60,253 nucleotides of DNA. It comes from Flavobacterium sp. (lineage in GTDB: Bacteria > Bacteroidota > Bacteroidia > Flavobacteriales > Flavobacteriaceae). The notes below the pieces were generated by a model. That model was given only the letters and a program-made list of their open reading frames with translations, was not told the DNA's origin and did not search any database. The position numbers and the translations under genes were made by a program. Location: the NCBI GenBank assembly GCA_010365135.1, contig JAAFGY010000004.1:1-60253 (forward strand), in the 5' to 3' direction. Shown here piece by piece: positions 7,704 to 14,641 of this stretch; within the stretch, counting starts at the first letter, position 1; the number at the start of each line of letters is the position of its first letter.

Positions 7704-8462
7704 TTATCGCGTAAAAACCAAATGATTTTCTTTCGATAAATTGGCATCAAATTGGTAACCTTCATAGTTGAAATCTTTCAAATCTTCGATAGTTTCGGCA
7801 TTTGTGTCAATGATGTAACGCACCATCAAACCTCTAGCCTTTTTGGCAAAAAAACTAATTATTTTGAGTTTTCCGTTTTTATAATCTTTGAATTCTGGAG
7901 TAATGACTGGAACTTTCAAGGCCTTTACATCCACAGCTGAGAAATATTCGTTGCTCGCCAAATTGATGAATAACTCCCCTTTTTTGAGGTCTTTGTTTAA
8001 GGCTTTGGAGATGATGGGTTTCCAAAATTCGTATAGATTTTTGCTTTCGCCAATGAGTAATTTGGTTCCCATTTCTAATCTATAAGCCTGAATCAAATCT
8101 AATGGTTTCAAGAGTCCGTACAAACCGGATAAGATTCGCAAACGGTCTTGCAAAATATCCAGTTTTTCTAATGGAATTGAATAGGCATCCAAACCAGTAT
8201 AAACATCACCATTTAAAGCAAAAACCGCTGGACGTGCATTTTCTGAACTGAAAGGTGTTTTCCAATCTTGATTGCGCTTCCAATTCAAATCGGCTAATTT
8301 ATCTGAAATATCCATTAATTCCGAAAGTTGTTTGGGCGATTTTTGCTTCAGCACTTTGTGAACTTGGCGTGCTTCTTTTAGGAATTTCGCTTCGGAATGA
8401 TTTGCTGTGGGCAATATTTTTTCAAAATTCAAGGATTTTGCTGGCGATAGGACAATTTTCAT
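7704..8462 (-). CDS. yaaA: peroxide stress protein YaaA (DUF328)
   Basis: Full-length 252-residue YaaA family member. In E. coli this protein limits intracellular iron and oxidative damage during hydrogen peroxide stress and binds DNA. Typical segments are the start 'MKIVLSPAKSLNFE', the central 'RLRILSGLYGLLKPLDLIQAYRLEMGTKL', and the 'NLASNEYFSAVD' and 'ISFFAKKARGLMVRYII' blocks. It has no signal peptide or membrane segment. It is convergent with the helicase, and its upstream region (8463-8780) contains a decayed gene. Confidence 0.95.
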   Translation of the reverse strand: MKIVLSPAKSLNFEKILPTANHSEAKFLKEARQVHKVLKQKSPKQLSELMDISDKLADLNWKRNQDWKTPFSSENARPAVFALNGDVYTGLDAYSIPLEKLDILQDRLRILSGLYGLLKPLDLIQAYRLEMGTKLLIGESKNLYEFWKPIISKALNKDLKKGELFINLASNEYFSAVDVKALKVPVITPEFKDYKNGKLKIISFFAKKARGLMVRYIIDTNAETIEDLKDFNYEGYQFDANLSKENHLVFTR

Positions 8463-8581
8463 CTTTTAATTTTCTTTATGGAAAGTTTCAAAAGTACAAA
8501 CTGAAAACCGTAAACCAAAATTGACAAAGATTTTATTTTTGTATTTTTGAATGAAATAAAAACAGAACCTCCACCACTTTT

Positions 8582-8730
8582 ATGAACCCAATTATAATTA
8601 AAAAAGCAACAATTTCCGACTTTGTGAGGATAATTACCGCACACTTCAATTTTATACTAAAAATGGTTTTATATTTTCTCCTTGGAAAAGATATACAAAC
8701 GGATCTGCTGATGCGACTTCAAATGAATAA
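8582..8730 (+). pseudogene. remnant of a GNAT acetyltransferase
   Basis: In the 317-nt gap between yaaA and the radical SAM gene, an ATG at 8582 opens MNPIIIKKATISDFVRI, which looks like a GNAT N-terminus. From 8641, in a different frame, the sequence reads TLQFYTKNGFIFSPW and ends in a stop at 8728-8730. 'FYTKNGF' is the typical C-terminal GNAT strand/helix motif. The roughly 100 residues that should lie between are absent, so an internal deletion with a frame change has removed the acetyl-CoA site. Possible promoter boxes (TTG at 8521, TATTTTTG at 8534 and 8542) remain upstream. Confidence 0.6.
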
Positions 8731-8767
8731 ATAAAAATCATTTTCAATCCTAATAAATCAAATTTCG

Positions 8768-8775
8768 TATTTTTG
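8768..8775 (+). promoter_or_regulatory. -7 box TATTTTTG, 4 nt before the radical SAM start
   Basis: TATTTTTG ends 4 nt before the ATG at 8780, the same spacing as at the helicase gene, and again predicts a leaderless mRNA. No clear -33 TTG was seen. Confidence 0.5.
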
Positions 8776-8779
8776 ACGA

Positions 8780-9742
8780 ATGAGCAAAACACCCAATTCA
8801 GAAGCCAAAGGATACAATAATTACGGCGCACACTTGCGTAAAAAATATAACGGACAATGCGTCTATAAAGTCATTGTTGACGGTGGCTTTTCTTGCCCAA
8901 ATAGAGACGGGAACAAAGGTTATGGCGGTTGCACGTATTGCAATGTCGATTCGTTTACACCCGAAATTTCCAGAACTTCATTGACTATGAAATCGCAGTT
9001 GAAAGACGGAATGGAACGCGCCAAAAATCACTACAAAGCCGATAAATTTATTGTATATTTTCAGCCGAATTCCAATACTTATGCTCCGGTTTCCATTTTA
9101 AAACCAATGTACGACGAGGCTTTGTCTGTCAATACCCAAGATGTGGTAGGTTTTTCTGTAGGAACGCGTCCGGATTGCATCGATGCCGAAAAAGTAGCTT
9201 TATTGGAAAGTTATTGCGACCGATTTGACGTTGATTTAGAAATGGGAATGGAATCCATTTACGACGAAACTTTGGAGCAAATTAACCGAGGTTGCAGTCA
9301 CGCCGAATTTGTCGCCGCAGTCGAATTGTTGAAAGACAGCAAAATCGATTTATGCGTACACACTATTTTTGGCTTTCCTTGGGAAACGCTGGAAATGATG
9401 CTAAATTACATTCACGAAATCAACCGTTTTCCGCAGATTAAATTCGTGAAATTCCATCATTTGCACATCGTCGAAGGCTCGATTATGGGAGTTAAGTACA
9501 AGAAAAATCCTTTCAACCTCTTCACTTTGGAAGAATACACCGATTTGCTTTGCGAATTGATTCCGCTGTTGCGTCCCGATATCGTCATCCAGCGTTTGTT
9601 TGGAATTTCTGATTGGGAATTGCTGATTGCTCCCAATTGGGGCTTGAAAAAAACGCAAATTCAAACGTATATGGAGAAGGAAATTGAGCGTAGAGAAATT
9701 GTACAGGGATCTCTTTATGAAGGGATTAAATTTGATAAGTAA
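8780..9742 (+). CDS. radical SAM protein, YhcC/TIGR01212 type
   Basis: A 320-residue radical SAM protein. The [4Fe-4S] cysteines are C39, C51 and C54 (C-X11-C-X2-C instead of the usual CX3CX2C), the spacing of the YhcC/TIGR01212 family. After them come 'YFQPNSNTYAPV', 'GFSVGTRPDCID' and 'VDLEMGMESIYDETLEQINRG', characteristic of this group. The reaction is not securely known for the family. It is monocistronic, and the following gene is unrelated. Confidence 0.93.
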   Translation: MSKTPNSEAKGYNNYGAHLRKKYNGQCVYKVIVDGGFSCPNRDGNKGYGGCTYCNVDSFTPEISRTSLTMKSQLKDGMERAKNHYKADKFIVYFQPNSNTYAPVSILKPMYDEALSVNTQDVVGFSVGTRPDCIDAEKVALLESYCDRFDVDLEMGMESIYDETLEQINRGCSHAEFVAAVELLKDSKIDLCVHTIFGFPWETLEMMLNYIHEINRFPQIKFVKFHHLHIVEGSIMGVKYKKNPFNLFTLEEYTDLLCELIPLLRPDIVIQRLFGISDWELLIAPNWGLKKTQIQTYMEKEIERREIVQGSLYEGIKFDK

Positions 9743-9834
9743 GAAAAGGTTTGGTTTGTTTATTTTGGTATATTTGGGAAAAAAAATTCTAAGATAAAAA
9801 ACAATCAAATAAATTACAAAAAACAAAACATACA

Positions 9835-10569
9835 ATGATTAAATCCAATGAAAACATATGCTTTGTAATGATGCCATTTGGTTCCCCATTTGATTCATAT
9901 TACGAACAGATTTATAAACCCGCAATTGAAAATTTAAATTTTAATTCAAAAAGAGCAGATAGTCTATTTAGACCAAGTCCAATAATAAAAGATATTTGGG
10001 AATATATAAATCATTCTAAAATATTATTAGCAGATATTACTGGATTAAATCCAAATGTTATGTATGAACTTGGATTGGCTCACGCTATAGCAAAACCAGT
10101 CATTATCATAAGTGATACAATTGAAAATGTCCCCTTTGATTTAAGATTTTTACGTATTTTGATTTATGATACAAAAAATCCAACTTGGGCTTTAGATTTA
10201 AAAAATAGTATTACTAAATCTATCGAAGAAATTTTAGAATCACCAACAGATTCGATTCTACCTGTGTTTATGAAAATTAAACCGCAAATTGAAGAGACAA
10301 ATCAAATAAGCGCAGAACTTCTTGAATTAAAACAGCTTGTAATGAGTCAAATAAACAATGGTGAACAAATAAATTCTAAAAGAAAAATAACATCCGAATT
10401 ATTCGTTGAAGCATCAAAAGATGCAAGTTATCTTTATTTTACTGATGGCTGGGATATGACTGATATTAAAAATCATTTAGTTGAAAAATATGGATTTAAT
10501 AGTTATACTGCTGATGATGTTCTACACAAAGCGATATCAAGAACTTTTACCAACACTCGTAACATATAA
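9835..10569 (+). CDS. orphan TIR-like / nucleoside deoxyribosyltransferase-like protein
   Basis: A 244-residue soluble protein. Residues 1-130 carry the pattern of the nucleoside 2-deoxyribosyltransferase/TIR-like superfamily: CFVMMPFG (9-16), 'YEQIYKPAIE' (23-32), RAD (40-42), 'IWEYINHSKILLADITG' (54-70) and 'NPNVMYELGLAHA' (72-84) with E78 as candidate catalytic glutamate. Known relatives cleave N-glycosidic bonds or bind nucleotides, and several act as effectors in anti-phage systems. Residues about 150-175 look helical. The last 60 residues form a small domain I do not recognise ('YFTDGWDMTDIKNHLVEKYG'). The gene lies alone in AT-rich DNA between core genes, which suggests acquisition by transfer. 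Substrate and role are inference. Confidence 0.7.
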   Translation: MIKSNENICFVMMPFGSPFDSYYEQIYKPAIENLNFNSKRADSLFRPSPIIKDIWEYINHSKILLADITGLNPNVMYELGLAHAIAKPVIIISDTIENVPFDLRFLRILIYDTKNPTWALDLKNSITKSIEEILESPTDSILPVFMKIKPQIEETNQISAELLELKQLVMSQINNGEQINSKRKITSELFVEASKDASYLYFTDGWDMTDIKNHLVEKYGFNSYTADDVLHKAISRTFTNTRNI

Positions 10570-10633
10570 ACAAATACTTTTTAAAGCATATTTTACGTTA
10601 TTAAACTCATTCACAAATTAAACACTAAAAGTT

Positions 10634-11098
10634 ATGGAAAAATCACACACTTATCCGGGAGCTAATTCGCTTAATGTTTACATCAACATTAAAAATTGCA
10701 GCGATGCAATTGAATTTTACAAAAAAGCATTTGGAGCAATTGAAAAACTTCGTTTGTTAATGCCTGATGGTAAAATAGCGCACGCTGAACTAGAAATTGA
10801 AGGTTCATTATTAATGATGGCGGACGAAAACCCAGATTGGGGAACCAAAAGCCCTGAAACTTTAGGCGGAAATCCAGTAACAATTAGTTTGTATGTTCCT
10901 GATGTTGACCAATCGTTTCAAAAAGCCATCGATGCTGGAGCTACCGTAATTATGCCCGTGAAAGACGAATTTTATGGTGACCGGGCTGGACAGGTTCTTG
11001 ATCCTTTTGGTTATAAATGGATGATTGCAACTCACATTGAAGACGTTCCTAAAGAAGAAATGCAGACTCGAATGAATAAAATGTTTTCAGGAGAATAA
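10634..11098 (+). CDS. VOC-family (glyoxalase/PhnB-like) protein
   Basis: A 154-residue vicinal-oxygen-chelate protein with two paired beta-alpha-beta-beta-beta modules. Visible landmarks are 'ANSLNVYINIKNCSDAIEFYKKAFGA' at the N-terminus, 'HAELEIEGSLLMMADENP' in the middle, 'VTISLYVPDVDQSFQKAIDAGAT', and 'YGDRAGQVLDPFGYKWMIATH' near the end, the PhnB/YdhR-type signature. The substrate is unknown. It is followed by a two-way terminator. Confidence 0.88.
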   Translation: MEKSHTYPGANSLNVYINIKNCSDAIEFYKKAFGAIEKLRLLMPDGKIAHAELEIEGSLLMMADENPDWGTKSPETLGGNPVTISLYVPDVDQSFQKAIDAGATVIMPVKDEFYGDRAGQVLDPFGYKWMIATHIEDVPKEEMQTRMNKMFSGE

Positions 11099-11118
11099 TA
11101 AAGAATCTAAACCACAAA

Positions 11119-11151
11119 AAAGCCCTTTCGATAATTCTCTGAAAGGGCTTT
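11119..11151. terminator. bidirectional terminator between VOC gene and pfkA
   Basis: Perfect 11-bp stem: AAAGCCCTTTC (11119-11129) with GAAAGGGCTTT (11141-11151), 11-nt loop. A-rich sequence on the left gives a U-tract for the minus-strand pfkA transcript; the plus-strand U-tract is shorter. Confidence 0.85.
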
Positions 11152-11177
11152 GCAGTATAATTTAAATAGGTTTTAAA

Positions 11178-12275
11178 TCAATCACCAAAATCTATTCCAA
11201 CACCTCTGGCGGTTTTTACCAAATCGCAATTTGGATCCACATATTTTGGATTATCAATGGCATCTTTAAAAGGAACCGAAATAATATCTGGATGTCTGTA
11301 TGCAGCCATTTGTCCAAAGTGGCCTTCCAAAACCATTTCAAAAGCTTTTACCCCAAATTGAGTAGCTAATATTCTGTCGTAAGCCGTTGGAATTCCGCCT
11401 CTTTGCAAATGTCCCAAAACCGTTTCACGCATATCGGCTTCAAAACCTACAGCTTTTAAATCATTTACCAATTTATGGGCAACTCCACCTAGACGCAGAT
11501 TTTCGTATCCTATTTCACTACTTTTTTCCGACAATAACGTTCCGCCTTTTGGCATTGCACCTTCTGCAATTACCACGATGGCATTTCCTTTTCCTTTACT
11601 GTTGTATCGACTATTCAATTTTTCGACAACCGATTCAATATCATAAGGAATTTCGGGAATCAAACACACTTCCGCTCCACCCGCAATTGCTGCGTTTAAA
11701 GCAATCCAACCTGCATTTCGTCCCATTACTTCCAGAACCAAAACACGGTTGTGGCTTACTGCAGTGGTAACTAATTTATCCACCGCTTCAGTGGCCGTTT
11801 GCACCGCGGTTTGAAATCCAAAAGTAAAATCTGTGGCCGATAAATCGTTGTCAATAGTTTTGGGAACTCCTATAATATTCAATCCTTTTTCGAAAAGTTG
11901 CTGCGAAATTCTTTGAGAACCATCGCCGCCAATACTTATTACAGCTTCAACTCCCAAATGCTGCAATTTACGGATCATTTCATCCGATCGATCCACAGCG
12001 CCCCAAGTACCATCTTGATTTTTTATAGGCCAAGCAAAGGGTCCTCCTTTATTAGTTGTTCCGATAATGGTTCCACCATCTACATGAATTCCAGCTACTG
12101 CTTTATCGTCCAAAATCATAATTTCGGTGGGTTCCCGAAGAATTCCATCAAAGGATTGAATACTTCCTATGACTTCCCAATCTTTTTCTTGTGCGGCTCT
12201 TTTTACTATTGCTCTAATTACGGCGTTTAATCCGGGACAATCTCCACCACCTGTTGCTACTAATACTCTTTTCAT
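11178..12275 (-). CDS. pfkA: 6-phosphofructokinase
   Basis: It phosphorylates fructose-6-phosphate to fructose-1,6-bisphosphate in glycolysis. The 365-residue protein has 'VLVATGGGDCPGLNAVIR' at the N-terminus, GGDGS at 116-120 and PKTIDND at 138-144. The residue after GGD is glycine (G119, equivalent to E. coli G104), as in ATP-dependent enzymes. The residue before TIDND is lysine (K139, equivalent to position 124), as in PPi-dependent enzymes. This mixed set marks the 'group III' PFKs, whose studied members use ATP. A roughly 15-residue insertion lies at about 78-93. It is longer than E. coli PfkA (320). Confidence 0.94.
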   Translation of the reverse strand: MKRVLVATGGGDCPGLNAVIRAIVKRAAQEKDWEVIGSIQSFDGILREPTEIMILDDKAVAGIHVDGGTIIGTTNKGGPFAWPIKNQDGTWGAVDRSDEMIRKLQHLGVEAVISIGGDGSQRISQQLFEKGLNIIGVPKTIDNDLSATDFTFGFQTAVQTATEAVDKLVTTAVSHNRVLVLEVMGRNAGWIALNAAIAGGAEVCLIPEIPYDIESVVEKLNSRYNSKGKGNAIVVIAEGAMPKGGTLLSEKSSEIGYENLRLGGVAHKLVNDLKAVGFEADMRETVLGHLQRGGIPTAYDRILATQFGVKAFEMVLEGHFGQMAAYRHPDIISVPFKDAIDNPKYVDPNCDLVKTARGVGIDFGD

Positions 12276-12750
12276 TATATATCTTTATTGTAATTTATTT
12301 AATAGGTTTTTGCTAAAACTGTCAGTAAATATAATAAAAAATAAAATGTCATATTGCTGCCAATAAATCAAAAAACAACATAAAGCATGTGAAATGGAAT
12401 ATTACTTATTAACGAAATCGATTGAAATAACAAGAAGCTACTTTATTACTATCTTTAAAACTATTAATTTTGCATTCTAATACCAAAAATATGATTTAGA
12501 AACGGGCAAAAACCAACCCAAACCATCGCACTTATTAAAAGAATCATTAACATCTGGAAATAATGTTTGCTATGAGAAGGTATTGTTGCTTTAAAATGTA
12601 GAAGAACCCACAAAAAAAAGCTCCGATTAGAGCTTTTCATTTTTAATTATTTGTTTGTTAGAAATTTTTACGAATTAAACAATTATAAAATCCGTTTTAT
12701 CCGCCAAAATCCGATTCAGCTGTATGCAATCTCTAACACAATCCCAATAT
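12276..12750. other. 475-nt non-coding stretch with a possible gene remnant
   Basis: No intact gene is visible between pfkA and rluD. A TAATTTTG box lies at 12465-12472. Behind it, 12481-12594 is a stop-free frame of 37 codons without a start codon, containing 'NQPKPSHLLKESLTSGNNVC'. It reads like protein sequence rather than random AT-rich DNA, but I cannot name it. The rest is AT-rich apart from the terminator at 12616-12637. Confidence 0.35.
12616..12637 (-). terminator. terminator of the PASTA-rluD unit
   Basis: 8-bp stem AAAAGCTC / GAGCTTTT with a 6-nt loop. Read on the minus strand, a run of eight T begins in the right arm. It lies about 115 nt beyond the rluD stop. Confidence 0.75.
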
Positions 12751-13791
12751 TTATTCCTCTTCGCTACTATGCGTTTTTGAATACCCTCTCCATTTTTCAA
12801 TACAATCCTGAAAATCTTGCGGTAATTCCGTATCAAATCGCATCATTTCTCCTGTTGTAGGATGCATAAAACCAAGCGTTTTGGCGTGCAAAGCCTGACG
12901 TGGCAACGCCTTGAAACAGTTTTCTATAAATTGTTTGTATTTGGTAAACGTGGTTCCTTTCAAAATCAAATCGCCACCGTAACGGGCATCATTAAAAATA
13001 GGATGACCAATGTGTTTCATGTGAACCCGAATTTGGTGTGTTCTTCCTGTTTCCAAATTACAAGAAACCAAAGTCACATACCCAAAACGTTCCAATACTT
13101 TATAATGAGTAATGGCAGGTTTTCCAATTTCAGGATCGGCAAAAACAGCCATTTGCATACGGTCTTTGACGTGACGTGCAATGTTGCCTTCAATCGTTCC
13201 TTCGTCAGCAATTACATTTCCCCAAACGAGCGCTATGTATTCTCTTTCGGTTGTTTTGGCTTCAAATTGTTTGGCGAGATGCGTCATTGCGGCTTCAGTT
13301 TTGGCAATCACCAAAAGTCCCGAAGTGTCTTTGTCAATTCGGTGCACCAATCCTGGACGTTCGCTGCTGTTCATGGGTAAATTCTCAAAGTGAAATGCCA
13401 AAGCATTCACCAATGTTCCTGTATAATTTCCGTGACCGGGATGAACTACAAAATCAGGAGGTTTATTCACCAGCAATAGCGCATCGTCTTCATAAACAAT
13501 ATCAAGCGGAATATCTTCGGGATCAACTCTATTTTCAAACGGCGGATGCGATAACATAATCCGAATCACATCCCAAGGTTTTACCTTATAATTCGATTTT
13601 ACAGGAATATCATTCACATAAATATCACCGCCAGTAGCTGCATTTTGAATTTTATTTCGAGTCGCATTCGGAATCATATTCATTAAATACTTGTCGATTC
13701 TCAAAAGCAACTGCCCTTTGGGAACGTCAAATCGATAATGTTCAAATAATTCGTCCTCTAAATCTTCGGGAGTATCACTATTATTGTGCAT
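12751..13791 (-). CDS. rluD: RluA-family pseudouridine synthase (RluD-like)
   Basis: It makes pseudouridine in 23S rRNA. An N-terminal S4 RNA-binding domain ('RIDKYLMNMIPNATRNKIQ', about residues 30-90) precedes the catalytic domain with 'PGLVHRIDKDTSGLLVIAKT', where the aspartate in HRIDKDTSG is catalytic, and 'RTHQIRVHMKHIGHPIFND'. I chose the ATG at 13791 (346 residues). The frame extends to 13830, but those 13 residues overlap the preceding gene and look non-native. The start overlaps the end of the PASTA gene by 11 nt, so translation is probably coupled. RluD rather than RluA/C is inferred from domain layout. Confidence 0.93.
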   Translation of the reverse strand: MHNNSDTPEDLEDELFEHYRFDVPKGQLLLRIDKYLMNMIPNATRNKIQNAATGGDIYVNDIPVKSNYKVKPWDVIRIMLSHPPFENRVDPEDIPLDIVYEDDALLLVNKPPDFVVHPGHGNYTGTLVNALAFHFENLPMNSSERPGLVHRIDKDTSGLLVIAKTEAAMTHLAKQFEAKTTEREYIALVWGNVIADEGTIEGNIARHVKDRMQMAVFADPEIGKPAITHYKVLERFGYVTLVSCNLETGRTHQIRVHMKHIGHPIFNDARYGGDLILKGTTFTKYKQFIENCFKALPRQALHAKTLGFMHPTTGEMMRFDTELPQDFQDCIEKWRGYSKTHSSEEE

Positions 13792-14395
13792 TTGCAGGTA
13801 TTGCTTCTGTTGGTATAGCTGTACTATCAACGGTTTCTACATAACTTTCTTTGCCGTCGCCGAGCACCAAATCTATTTTGGAAGCTTTCAAAACGCGGTC
13901 ACCCACTTTAAGATTTCTGCCTTTGAAACGCATTTCGAGCACCATATCTTTTCCAAGATTCGGAATATAAGTAATCGTTCCTTCTTCAAGTCCTAAGGCT
14001 TTCAATGTGGGAACGGCTTCACGATAGGTTTTATCAATCAAATCAGGAATTTTTACTGACGAAAATCCCGAAGCATTAATTTTTATATAGACCTTTCTGC
14101 CTTCTTTTACTTTGGCTCCTGGCAAAGGATCTTGTTCTACCACGGTGCTTTTTGGAAAATTACTATTATAATCCACACTGTCTAAAAGCACATAATCTAA
14201 GTCCAACTCGTCCAATTTATCTTCGACTTGTTGCTCCGTCAATTTGCCTAAATTGGGCACCGTGATTTCGTGACCGTGATCGGTGGTAAAAGTCAGCCAA
14301 TGCATAAACAAATAACTCAAAACGGCAAGAATCACAATAGCCACAAGCATTTGTCCAAAAAACGCACGACTGCTAAGATATTTACGTAAACTCAT
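13781..14395 (-). CDS. single-pass membrane protein with PASTA domains
   Basis: A 204-residue protein with a short cytoplasmic start, a membrane helix at about 16-34 and a periplasmic part made of PASTA repeats: one at about 42-108 ('VPNLGKLTEQQVEDKL...VVEQDPLPGAKVKEG'), a second from about 115 ('IPDLIDKTYREAVPTLKALG') and a possible degenerate third. PASTA domains bind peptidoglycan or muropeptides in Ser/Thr kinases and class A/B PBPs, but here no kinase or transpeptidase domain is attached. It is the first gene of a unit with rluD and diverges from ddl. A cell-wall role is inferred. Confidence 0.88.
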   Translation of the reverse strand: MSLRKYLSSRAFFGQMLVAIVILAVLSYLFMHWLTFTTDHGHEITVPNLGKLTEQQVEDKLDELDLDYVLLDSVDYNSNFPKSTVVEQDPLPGAKVKEGRKVYIKINASGFSSVKIPDLIDKTYREAVPTLKALGLEEGTITYIPNLGKDMVLEMRFKGRNLKVGDRVLKASKIDLVLGDGKESYVETVDSTAIPTEAIPANAQ

Positions 14396-14504
14396 AAATT
14401 TATTTTTATAAGGGACAAAGATAAAGCTATTTCGTTCGAAAAAAAATTCTAATTTTGTTTAATCGTTTTTAGGAGCTTTTTCCCGCTATCCGTTACAATC
14501 TTTC

Positions 14505-14534
14505 GCGCCATCCCGATAGTTATCGGGACGGCGC
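14505..14534. repeat. intergenic palindrome (TCCCGATA..TATCGGGA), copy 1
   Basis: TCCCGATA-GT-TATCGGGA (14511-14528), flanked by GCGCC (14505-14509) and GGCGC (14530-14534), which also pair, giving a stem of about 14 bp with one mismatch. It is much more GC-rich than its surroundings. A half copy, CTATCGGGG, lies at 14551-14559. Confidence 0.7.
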
Positions 14535-14605
14535 AAAAGGATTTTCACTACTATCGGGGCTAAAACACCCAATTAACAGTAACATTTTATTTACCCAAAA
14601 ACCCA

Positions 14606-14623
14606 TCCCGATGGCTATCGGGA
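14606..14623. repeat. intergenic palindrome (TCCCGAT..ATCGGGA), copy 2
   Basis: TCCCGATGGCTATCGGGA, the same core as copy 1 with changes at the centre. It ends 18 nt before the ddl start, so it lies in the ddl leader. Confidence 0.65.
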
Positions 14624-14641
14624 CTAACCCAAGATCAAAAC

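Noticed and set aside
11178..12275. PPi-dependent phosphofructokinase
   Set aside because: K139 fits a PPi enzyme, but G119 does not (aspartate expected); group III enzymes with this pair are ATP-dependent where tested.
13792..13830. Upstream start for rluD
   Set aside because: The 13 added residues lie inside the PASTA gene and do not resemble RluA-family N-termini.
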